Assembly: GCA_930367205.1 (NCBI GenBank)
Contig: CAKNEZ010000015.1
Location: forward strand, 62,001-126,000
From: Acanthosoma haemorrhoidale
Taxonomy: Eukaryota > Arthropoda > Insecta > Hemiptera > Acanthosomatidae
Length of the DNA: 64,000 bases
Reading direction: 5' to 3'
The position numbers were made by a program, and so were the translations under genes. The notes below the pieces were generated by a model. The model was not told the origin of the DNA, made no database searches, and saw nothing but the letters and a program-made list of their open reading frames with translations. Each line of letters opens with the position of its first letter. Within the stretch, counting starts at the first letter, position 1. Below, piece after piece: positions 50,945 to 60,651 of the stretch.

Positions 50945-51744
50945 ATGAAATTAATCATGCCGGACGAAAATATGAAAAACGAAAATAGTGAATCTTTAAC
51001 GAAGAACATTGATAAGGTTAGTATCAAGCTTCCACCGTTTTGGAAAGACAAACCAGGTTTTGCCAGGCGGAAGCCCAGTTCGATCTTGGAGGAATCACTA
51101 AGGAAGGTACGAAATTTAATTACCTAATTGCTCAATTGGATTTTAAGATAATAGAAAACATATACGACATTGTCTCATCTACTGAGGACAACAAATATAC
51201 CACCACCAAGGATAGACTTTAAAGTATATTCCGAGAAAGTGAGGACAGAAAAATTAAAAAAGTCGTTAGTGAATTAGAAATAGGAGATCAAAAACCAAGT
51301 CAGTTACTTCGAAAAATGAAAGGATTAGCAGGTGACGATTTTTTTGATAAACTGTTGAAATCATTGTGGCTTGATAAACTTCCAACAGAAATAAAAAGTA
51401 TTTTGGCTATTTCAGATGGCAATCTGGATAAATTAGCCGAAATCGGTGATAAAATATGGGATATCAAACCCGCGCGTGATATAAATGTTGTTCATTCTGA
51501 AGGGCCCACATTCGATTCGACGCTGGAGGAACTGAATATAAGACTATCCGCACTTGAGTCTAGAATATCCAGAGGTAACTCGGTTCGTTCTCGTAGTAAC
51601 AGCCGAAATAAACGTTTTGATCCAAAAGGAAAGTATTGTTTTGGCCATTATCATTACGGAAAGAAATGTATACCGTCTAAGTGCACACCTGAATGTAAAT
51701 GGGTTGTGGCGAAGGGAAACTCCTCACGGCAGACACAGAACTGA
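50945..51744 (+). pseudogene. Gypsy gag, frameshifted
   Basis: Pieces in two or more frames give the usual gag order. SIKLPPFWKDKPGF is near 51024. It is followed in another frame by EAQFDLGGITKEGTKFNYL (near 51070). Next come KPSQLLRKMKGLAGDDFFDK (51292 onward) and LWLDKLPTEIKSIL. The C-terminal Cys/His segment, CFGHYHYGKKC, is near 51640. This last block is like the C-x-x-H-...-C clusters ending insect gypsy Gag. A TAA in the middle (around 51221) and at least one frameshift near 51040-51060 prevent a full-length protein. Confidence 0.85.
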
Positions 51745-54658
51745 CCAACTGTGCTGCTGTAAATATTCCAGGTCAACAACATCGTTTGTTCTTACGAGGC
51801 AAGAATACAGGTGTTCGCTTTCTGGTTGATAGTGGCGCAGATGTTTCCACACAATTTTGGTTTACTAATTGATCTAAAAAACAAAAAACTTATTGATAAC
51901 AGTACAAAGCTCACTGTTACAGGTGAAGTAGTTACAATCGAGGAAATGGAATCATTGTGTTCATTCAAAGCCAACTGTCAATTCTCACATCTGTTAACCA
52001 ATTTTCCAGATTTAACCAAACCATATTCATTGAAGGTAAATGCCAAGCATGATGTAAGGCACCACATTGTCACTTGTGATGGACCGCCTGTTTTTAGCAA
52101 GCCAAGAAGATTAGATCCAGAGAAGCTGCAAGTTGCTAAACAAGAATTTCAGAGCATGCTCAACAATGGAATTATCCGAGCTTCCAGTTCACAATGGGCA
52201 AACCCTCTACACATAGTGACGAAGAAAAATGGCCAATGGCGAGTATGTGGAGTCTATAGAAGATTAAATGACAGGACACTACCCGATAGGTACCCCATTC
52301 CGAGGATAGATGATGTAAGTCAAATTCTTCTAAATAAATCAATTTTCTCAAAATTACACCTTTGCCAAGCTTACTATCAAATACCTCTTAATGAAGAAGA
52401 TAAACAAAAAACAGCCCTGATTACGCCCTTTGGATTGTATGAATTTAATGTGATGCCATTTTGACTGCGCAATGCGCCTAGTACGTTCCAACGTTTTATT
52501 AATGAAGTTTTGAGAGGACTGGATTTTTGTTTCCCATATTTGGATGATATACTCATTGCCTCTGCAAATGCTGAAGAATATAATCATCACTTATCACAAG
52601 TATTTCAACGACTCAGCCATTACGGTCTCCGGATTAACATCAGTAAATCTGAGTTTGGTTTGGAAAATATAATTTTTCTTGGTTACCTTATTTCGTCAAA
52701 TGGTACAAAACCTGATCCTGACAGAGTGAGTGCCATTGTCAACCATGATTTACCAAGAACTATAAAACGCCTAAGGTCTTACTTAGGAATGCTGAACTTC
52801 TATCGCAGGCATCTACATCATGCTGCAGGCAATTTAGCAAATCTCACTAATTTTCTTAAGGGTGCTAAGAAAAATGATAAAACTAAGATTGTATGGACAC
52901 CAGAAACTATTGAAGATTTTCAACAGAGCAAACAAGCCTTAACATACCACTGTTAACATTACTCTGTACTTAACATAGCTCTGTTAACATACCCAAATCC
53001 TGATTGTGAATTCTCACTGTAGATGCATCTGACTGGGCAGCTGGAGCTGCTCTGCAACAATGGGAAAATAGTTCATGGATACCTATTGGATTTTTTTCCA
53101 AAAAGTTTTCTGAAACACAGTGCAAATACTCTACATATGACCGAGAACTTACAGCTATTCATATGTCAATCAAGTACTTTAAATATTTGTTGGAGGGAAG
53201 GTCATTTGTAATATATACAGATCATAAGCCTTTGATTTATGCATTGAAACAAAAGAACGACAAAGCATCCCCTCGCCAACTTCGACAATTGCAATATATT
53301 TCCCAGTTCACAGCAACCTTGGTTCATGTTTCAGGAAAAAACAATATGATTGCAGCTTACATGTCTCGACTAGAAGAATGCTCTGCAATTGATTTCACCC
53401 AAATAGCAGAAGCGCAAACACATGATGAAGAACTACAACAACTGCGTACTTCTGCAAATATTGGATTGATTTTCAAATCCTACCCTCTTGAAAACGGAAG
53501 CCAATTATGGTGTGATGTTTCAACAAAGGAAATTAGACCATATATTCCAAAAGATTTTCGTTATAATGTATTCAAACATTATCATAATATGTCACACCCT
53601 GGAATCAGATCTACGGCTAAGCTGATATGTTCGAAGACAGTTTGGATAAACATGAAAAATAATTTGCGCTCATGGGCAAATGCCTGTATCGCATGCCAAA
53701 AAAGCAAAGTATCCAGACATGTGAAGACACCACTTCAGAAAGATTTGCCACTGTTCATATAGATCTAATTGGACCCCTGCCACCATCTGAAGAATACACC
53801 CATTGTTTAACATGTATCGACCGATTTACTGGATGGACCGAAGTTATTCCCTTGAAAGAGACATCAGCTGAAAACGTTGCACGGAATTTCTACCAACATT
53901 GGATCTGTCGGTTTGGAACACCTGCTACTATAATTGCTGATCAAGGCAAACAATTTAAATGTGAATTATTTAAATCATTGACATCAATCTGTGGAATAAA
54001 ACTAAACCATACAACTGCGTACCACCCGCAGTCAAATGGAAAGATCGAGCGTTTTCACCGAGTGCTGAAGTCAGCCATCAAAGCTCACGGAAAACAACAG
54101 TGGACACAAGTGATTCCAACTATTCTTTTAGGCGTACGAACTTGTCTAAATGAAGATGCGTCAGCGACCATAGCAGAGATGGTATACGGAGTACCGTTGA
54201 GACTTCCAGGTGACTTCTTTGAGACTCCCAGGGCCACTTCGGATATACCAACATTCATCAGCATGCTGCGCCAGCAAATTGACTGCCTGCGCCCAAGACC
54301 GGTGGAACACAAAAACAGGACTACCACCTTTATCCATAAAGACTTATCAAAGGCGACACACGTCTTTGTTAGAGTCGATCGGGTAAGGGCAAGTTTGGAA
54401 AAGCCTTATGAAGGCCCATTTCTTGTCATTCGACGAGCAGAGAAGTACTACTCATTAAATATCAAGGGTAAAGAAGTAAATGTATCGCTTGACCGGTTAA
54501 AGCCAGCGCATCTGTTGTGTGATGACAGTGATTCGGCACGGGAGCAATCTATTGGGCCACCTGCAGATGAACCGGAGGATCCTGGGCAGCCTGAAGCAAC
54601 TTTGAAGAAGACGCGTTCGGGAAGAGTAGTGCATTTTCCCTCGCGATTTCTAACGTAA
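51745..54658 (+). pseudogene. Gypsy pol (protease, RT, RNase H, integrase), broken
   Basis: Protease keeps LVDSGAD at 51822-51842, then the frame is lost and RT-side sequence (FGLLIDLKN) follows within 25 bp. The flap and ILGADFL regions are therefore deleted. RT shows the first-Asp motif as KLHLCQAYYQ (His at 52357-52359 in place of Asp), a TGA at 52462-52464 where MPFG is expected, and YLDD at 52537. RNase H (TVDASDW, near 53020) is in a shifted frame after short duplications near 52945-52990. Integrase has an HHCC finger (HYHNMSHPGI ... CIACQKSK) and, in a third frame, catalytic Asp 53762, Asp 53939 and Glu 54047 with D35E spacing. It ends at TAA 54656-54658. Confidence 0.93.
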
Positions 54659-54667
54659 CACAGTTAC

Positions 54668-54681
54668 TGGGGGGAGAGTGA
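54668..54681 (+). promoter_or_regulatory. Polypurine tract of gypsy element
   Basis: GGGGGGAGAGTGA directly before the 3' LTR, the expected primer for plus-strand synthesis. One T interrupts the purines. Confidence 0.7.
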
Positions 54682-54846
54682 TGTGGCGGCGTGCATTGAT
54701 TGGTATCCATATAGACCGCCAAATAAATAACCTACAACACATGTGTGTGTAAAAAAGATATGTAAATTTGTACCTTGTGTTCTGTCCTAAATATAAAAGT
54801 TATGTAATGTATTGTGAGTTTTTTAAATGTGTAAAACCCCACTACA
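54682..54846 (+). repeat. 3' LTR
   Basis: 165 bp, same ends as the 5' LTR, one base shorter in the TCCTAA(A)ATATAAAAG stretch. Confidence 0.92.
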
Positions 54847-54850
54847 TGTC

Positions 54851-55292
54851 CATTGTTCGATGCACTGTGCGTGCAGTGGGGCAAATGCGCATGCATCAAT
54901 TGTCAGGGACGCTCTTAGTCAATCATGGCTTTATGACTACTTATGGCCGTTCAACTGATGGAGTCATGGAGACGTGGCCCTTGTATTGACTTGACGAGAT
55001 ATAATGCTCGAGTTTCTGTTAATTAACTGATTGGTTTGCTGATTTAACCTTCTTAAAATGAGCCTGGACACCGGGGGTATACCAATCATCGTTTGAGTCT
55101 CTCTTGGACTTTGAATAGAAAAAAAAAAACATTGTATTTGTTATAAGCTGATATCGAAATTAAATAAAATGGCCAAGTATATGTGGTGTTACCTTGTATG
55201 ATTTGGATTCGCCCAGTGAAATGAAACTTTCTGCCAACTCCATAAATTGATGACTGTCATTAATTGATTAGTTATACCTATATCAGCACGGG

Positions 55293-55323
<31 letters not shown>

Positions 55324-55470
55324 TGTATATATAGCTAGTTTAGGATTTGTAAATATATTATTAGAGGTGTTTCTTTTCTCTTTACTTTAGTTTTGTGTTT
55401 TCTTCTTTCTTTTTTATATATCATTATCATGTGTTTTTTTTTTGAGAATAAATGGAACAAAACAGAATAA
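54851..55470. other. Non-coding spacer, contains a 28-bp A tract
   Basis: No supported gene. A pure A run at about 55292-55319 following GGG could be the tail of an old retroposed copy, but upstream sequence shows no identifiable LINE or SINE. Confidence 0.4.
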
Positions 55471-55625
55471 CCGAAAGTGCGCTGACCGGTGCAACAATCC
55501 CATTGCATCGGAATACGCGCACCACAGGCTACGTAACCCCATGAGCCCGCTTCACGGGCTTGTGGGGCTAGCCCGATTGAGGCTCAGCCTCAGGTAGGGG
55601 GGGAAAAAAAAGAAAAAAAAAAAAA
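55470..55625 (+). mobile_element. Short G+C-rich retroposon-like fragment with A-rich tail
   Basis: An abrupt G+C-rich block in A+T-rich DNA, ending in GGTAGGGGGGG and an A-rich tail (55594-55625). It holds a hairpin with 13-bp arms (55537-55549 with 55555-55567, two G-U pairs, loop CTTCA) and a second hairpin (TGAGGC and GCCTCA, 55578-55592). The Jockey-like 3' UTR at 63.4 kb also has G+C-rich hairpins with 5-nt loops, so this may be the 5'-truncated 3' end of a related LINE, or a SINE. Boundaries are approximate. Confidence 0.5.
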
Positions 55626-56852
55626 GTTATACCTGAATATTTTCCCATCCTATTTCATCAAACTAAATAATTTAATGTTATAATTTATAGTATGTACTAT
55701 ATGTTGGGACTTTCGTGGACTATAACTATGAGACGATTAAAATGAGATAATTGAAATCGTGTTGAAAATCCCAGTTTCAGATGAAGTGATGGTATTTTGC
55801 GTTGAAGTATTTCAGGAGCACAATGAAGGTGTTAAGAAAAAAATGCCTCATTCTGCCATACGAAGTTTTGTACCGAATTAAACTTCTTTACTCCCTGCCT
55901 AATAACATAAGTTTGAAATTTTTCTCGCAAATCACGTCATTAAGTGAATTTTCAATAAGTGGCCGGAGGTACAAGTAATTAACGTACACGGTCCTAAAAG
56001 CAGTCACTGCGTCAAGTTCATAACATGTTCTTGGAAGGAAGGCAACAATCTGAGCGTATTTTAGTTGGTCTTGTTAGATATTTGCCTGGAAGTTTTGATT
56101 GTTATTTAAGTGAGTTACTGACTTGAATAGGATATTCACGTTCGCAAGCCTACTCTACATTTGTAACACGAGTTATCTTTTTATTATCTTTTTTTTTGTA
56201 ACGCTTCTTTTAGTGATTTTTTATTGAAAGCTAGGAGAAAGCCTGATTTTTATATCTTATTAGAGTGATTAACTTAGCATATAAATCCATCGCTACCGAC
56301 TGGTTCAAGACAAGCCATCCTTTGGGGATCAGAGGGGGCCGACCAGCCACTCTGGGAAATAAGGGCCGGTCACCGAGGAGTCCCGAGGGTAATTAGCACG
56401 ATACGCGAATATTCTCCCAGGCAATGCTTCAACGCTGAAATGCTGAAGCAGATCAATCGCAATTCACAGTCAAGTTAAAATCACATTTAGAAGTTTTTAT
56501 TACCATTGTATATGAAGTGAGCAACAATATATTGACGACTTAAGGCATTAAAATTAATTGTTTGTGCCCTAGTGTCCTTGTAACGTACCTTACTTCCCGG
56601 AATTTTCGTCTGCCCTGATTTGATAACTTAACGAATTTGCGATAATTGGATTCATGCATTGGTCCACGGCTATTTACATACTCTGCTTTGTTTGAACCAG
56701 AATGAGGCTTCTTACTAGTTCATTGATCGAGTAAGGACGTGTTTGAGTTGGTGCGCTTTGCGATTTTAAAGATTTTAAAGTTTAACATCCTCAAATGTAT
56801 GTGCGTTATTAACAATTGACTATCATTGTTAACAACGATAGTTTAGAGTGTA
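55626..56852. other. Intergenic or 5' UTR region upstream of Jockey-like element
   Basis: No gene recognised. A G+C-rich patch at about 56318-56400 (GGGGGCCGACCAGCCAC, GGGCCGGTCACC) may be another retroelement scrap. The 5' end of the older Jockey-like element is somewhere between here and 56990 and cannot be fixed. Confidence 0.35.
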
Positions 56853-56993
56853 TTGCACCAGACGCTGTTAGAAGATTGTTACAGCAGTGGAGTGGGAGGA
56901 ATCTGCAGTGAGATCACAAAGATAAGTGCTGACTACTTATTATTACTTACGTACTTATTATTTATTATAGTTTTTTCGGACTGCGGTCCAGAC

Positions 56994-58234
56994 ATGGGGA
57001 AGGTGAAAAACCCCAGAGTTTTTAACATGGAGATTTCCCATGAGGAAACTGAATCTCCAGACAGCCCGGCTCCCGAGCCCTCCCAAGGGGTATTTATTAA
57101 TCCCAAGGGAGTATGTAGAAACCGTACTCTCCCCCAGGCCCCTGAGGTTAAAACGTCCAACACTTTTACCCCCCTTATCACAGCTCAACCAGAGGCCAGC
57201 ACATCGGCCGCCCCTGCAGCCCCCAAATCGCCAGCCCCCCTAATATTAGGTCGCATCAACAGTTACGACCTAACCCGTCTGCTTACCGAACACGGCGTGA
57301 GAAACTTTAGGATCTCACAAACACAACAGGACACTAAAGTCCTGTGCCATGCTGTCTCTGACTACCAAAGAGCAGCTGCAGTGTTAAGAGAAATAAATCT
57401 TCCTTTCCACACCTTTGCCCCCCGCGGCACAAAGCAAAACAAGAAATTTTTGCTCCACGGATTCGATCTAATGCACCCGATCGACGATATAAAAGCCGAA
57501 GTTCAACAACTCGGTAATATAATCGATGTTTATCGATTAAGGCGCTCCGACCATAACGGTGCCAAAACTGAGATCGAGCCGATCCTCGTTATCGGAGATC
57601 ATTCCCCAGCTATGATCAAGCTATGACATAGCTTAACCCAAGCTATGATCAAGCAAATCGGCCACATAAAGAACGTGCTCTTCCGTGTGAGCACATTTCA
57701 TGACAAAAGGGGCATTCCTATGTGCCTCAACTGCCAGGAGTACGGCCACACCAGGCGGTACTGCTTTAAGCAGGCAAAATGTGTGAGGTGTAGCCAGCCT
57801 CACGAAACTAAAGACTGCCCTAGGGACGCCTCAATTCCCCTGAAATGCGCGAATTGCGGGGGTAACCACGTTGCCTCCTTTCAACAGTGCCCCCACAGAC
57901 TGCAGCTCCTACAGGCCGATGAAAATAGAAAGCAGGTTAAAAATAACACAGCCAGGCCGAGAATGGCCAGATATCATCCTGCACCCCCCCACCTCGTCAG
58001 ACAGCGTCATATGCCCAGATGGCATCAAGTAGCACCAGGGCTGCGGAAGTACTCCCAGAGCCCCTACCACAGCAAAATAATAATAATAATAATAACAACG
58101 ATGCCCTGATGGGCATAAAGAATATGTTTGGTAGCATGATGAACATGCTCAGCGGTATGACAACCGCAATGAACAAACTATCAGAGGTGGTAACCGAAAT
58201 GATGGGAGATTACAGAAAACCCGCATCTAAATGA
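56994..58234 (+). pseudogene. ORF1 (Gag-like nucleic-acid-binding protein) of older Jockey-like copy
   Basis: I take the start at ATG 56994 (MGKVKNPRVFNME); the open frame extends upstream to 56853 but that part is hydrophobic and unlike the younger copy. It is Pro/Ser-rich at first, then has the PRE/C2HC-associated region (FHTFAPRGTK, DVYRLRRSD) and three CCHC knuckles: CLNCQEYGHTRRYC, CVRCSQPHETKDC and CANCGGNHVASFQQC. It ends with a Met/Asn-rich tail containing an (AAT)n run at 58077-58097. A 33-bp duplication near 57624 adds an in-frame TGA, and a frameshift in a C tract near 57983 moves the tail to another frame. Confidence 0.88.
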
Positions 58235-59209
58235 ATGGGCACTCAATTTTTAATTACAACGTCTGCGGCATTACGCCCAAACAAGCCGACGTAGAAGTAA
58301 TTCTACGGTGCCACACACCAGACGTTTCGTCCTCACAGATACCCGGCTGAAGAAAATCCACTTCTGCCACTTCCCGGGTTATACTGTTTACCGTCAAGAC
58401 ACCGAAACTAGCACAGGAGGAGTAGCGGTGTTAGTCAGAAACGGTATACCCTGTAGGAGACTGCCCCCCCCCCCCCGTCAACCTAGGCCCCGATCAATTT
58501 ATGGTAACGCTCCTGCTACGGCTCACGAAGAATACCATTGTGTCAGGAGTCTATAGAAGACCGAGAGCCGCCTGTGACCCGTACAAGCGTCTGCTCAGTA
58601 CGGTAGCTCATGACCGAAGACACGTCATTGTAGGTGACCTAAATGCAAACCACAGCTGGTGGAGTAGTACTAGGGCAAACGGCCTAGGCCGCTATATTAC
58701 TAAAACTCCATTTACGGTCATCCACCCAGGATTGCCGACCTTCCGTCATTTTGCTTTCCCAGACAGAACCTCCACGCCTTACCTGCTCCTGACAAAACAG
58801 CCACACCGGGTCACCGGATGCTCCGCCTTAGACTTTACCACTTCAGATCATCGACCCGTTCTCTATGAATTAGAAGGCGACATGCCGGAGCCGCCTGCTT
58901 CTAGATACAGGTACGACGAGGCTAAGTGGGACCTCTACAAGCATCTCATTAAAACCGATTTGCCTACTATCACGCCCCTTAGGCACACCTGGGACATAGA
59001 TTACGCTATCTATCAGCTACAGGACGTCATCGAACGAGCTGCCGAGGCATCAATCCCCAAATTTTCTCCGAAGCCCCCTTCTCTGCGGAAACCTCCGGAT
59101 CACATCCTTCAACTGATAAGACAGCGCAACAACATCAAGAACAGGTGGTTTAGGACCAGAAACAGGGACTTAAAACCGGTCTTAAATTCTCTCACAAACC
59201 AAGTTAAGT
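58231..59209 (+). pseudogene. ORF2 endonuclease half, older Jockey-like copy
   Basis: The ATG (58231-58233) overlaps the ORF1 stop. A 1-nt loss near 58326 and an expanded C run (about 58465-58478) break the frame. The middle and C-terminal endonuclease motifs are readable: VIVGDLNANHSWW near 58627, then STPYLLLT (STPDLLLT in the younger copy) and TTSDHRPVLYEL near 58840. The RT domain is absent here and would begin beyond the interruption. Confidence 0.85.
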
Positions 59210-59244
59210 CCTATAAACATAATACATTATGGGACTTAACTTGG
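59199..59244. repeat. 13-bp inverted repeat at the break in the older element
   Basis: CCAAGTTAAGTCC (59199-59211) and its exact complement GGACTTAACTTGG (59232-59244) around a 20-nt A+T-rich loop. The left arm is element sequence. The right arm is extra. Confidence 0.8.
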
Positions 59245-59518
59245 AAATCGATTGTTTCAACTAAACTTGAAACATTCAAAAAGGTTATATTCTCTAGAAA
59301 TTAACCTAGCTCTCGTTGTGTTAAAACTTAATGCGTGCTTTCTGAACAACAAGAGACGCTATCCATCTTCCATTGTGGCAAGAGCTCAAATCCGGTAAAA
59401 TTTTGATATTTTAGTCAGTGGCACTTTGTTCCCGTGAAGACAGGTGAGTGCTTTTGATTATTATAAGTGGGGCTCTCCCCCCCTAACTGGACGTGCGTCG
59501 CACGGACCTTTGTAGGGT

Positions 59519-60651
59519 ATGGCAAGCCGTAGGGACCCCCCAGTTGATGAATTTCAACATCCAAAAAGAGTATGCCGCAAGCGTACTCTCCCCCAGGCCC
59601 CAGAGGTTAAAACCTCTAACTCCTTCACCCCCCTAAACTCGGCATCCCAGTCCAAGGCCAGTACATTTGCCGCCCCTTCTGCCCCTAAAGCGTCACCCCC
59701 CCTTATATTAGGGCGCATCAACAGCTATGACCTCACGAGGTTATTAGCCGATTACCACATAAAAAACTACAAAATAGTGCAGACGCAGCAGGACACTAAG
59801 GTGTTCTGCAACTGCATACTAGACCAACAGCAAACAATTGCTGCAATCAGGGATTTAAAGATCCCATTTCACACGTTTGCCCCCCGTGGTACCAAGCCCA
59901 ATACGAAGTACTTACTTCATGGATTCGATCTCTCTCATCCGATCGAGGAGATAAAAGCCCACATTAAAAGCGTGGGTAGCAACGTAATCGATGTATATCG
60001 ATTACGGCGCTCCGACCAAAATGGCGCTAAGACAGAGATCGAACCGACACTAGTGATAGGGATCACACATTGAAGGTGGAGACCTTGAAGCAGCTCCGGC
60101 ATATAAATAATGTGCTTTTTCGAGTGAGCACTTTTCACGAAAAAAGAGGGATCCCCATGTGCCTGAACTGCCAGGAATACGGCCATACCAGACGGTACTG
60201 TTTCAAGCAGGCCAAGTGCGTGAGGTGCAGCGAGCCTCACGACATAAAAGACTGCCCGAGAGACGCTTCAATGTCCCTCAAATGTGCCAATTGTGGGGGA
60301 AATCATGTAGCGTCGTACCGACAGTGCCCGTACAGGGTAAAACTTCTAGAGACTGCAGAAATAAAAAAGCAGGCACAGAATATTACAGCCGGGCTGAGAA
60401 GGGCCACATACATGCCTGCCCCCCCTCCACCACGACAGACTGCCTCCTATGCTCAGATGGCATCCGGAAACACCAGGGCTCCGGAAGTTCTCCCAGAGCC
60501 CCTACCTCAACCTACTAACAGTAATAATGATGCCTTGATGGGTATCTTTGGCAGCATGATGAACATGTTGAGCAGCATGACCGCTGCCATGAATAAACTC
60601 ACCGAGGCGGTAACGCAGATGATGTCGGAATTCAAAAAATCAAACATCTAA
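59519..60651 (+). pseudogene. ORF1 of younger Jockey-like copy (single frameshift)
   Basis: Starts MASRRDPPVDEFQHPKRVCR at 59519 and runs to a TGA at 60071-60073. One base appears to be missing in a G run near 60060 (TAGGGATCAC), after which the second part continues in another frame to TAA 60649-60651. The second part has the three CCHC knuckles (CLNCQEYGHTRRYC, CVRCSEPHDIKDC, CANCGGNHVASYRQC) and the Met-rich tail. ORF1 proteins of this group bind element RNA. With only one lesion, in a homopolymer, either a sequencing error or a recent mutation is possible. Confidence 0.9.

Larger units (their letters stand above)
50747..54846 (+). mobile_element. Ty3/gypsy-type LTR retrotransposon, defective
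   Basis: The element is 4100 bp, bounded by 166- and 165-bp LTRs that start TGTGG and end CTACA. It is flanked by TGTC on both sides (50743-50746 and 54847-54850), a 4-bp target duplication. Domain order is gag, protease, RT, RNase H, integrase, the Ty3/gypsy order. The LTRs differ at about 8 positions plus one indel, about 5%, so insertion is not recent. Gag has a frameshift, protease and RT are joined by a deletion, RT has a nonsense codon, and pol crosses three frames. It cannot move by itself. Confidence 0.95.
56853..59209 (+). mobile_element. Older Jockey-like LINE, 5' part (interrupted)
   Basis: Carries ORF1 and the first half of ORF2 (endonuclease and linker). It stops at AAGTTAAGT (59201-59209), inside the sequence that the younger copy continues with CCCTGATGGCC. 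The window's last 300 bp begin with the same AAGTTAAGT and continue ORF2 from that point, so the two parts are best read as one element split by the copy between them. 5' boundary not determined. Confidence 0.75.

Noticed and set aside
54768..54989. ORF spanning the 3' LTR end and flank
   Set aside because: It starts inside the LTR and has no recognisable content beyond it.
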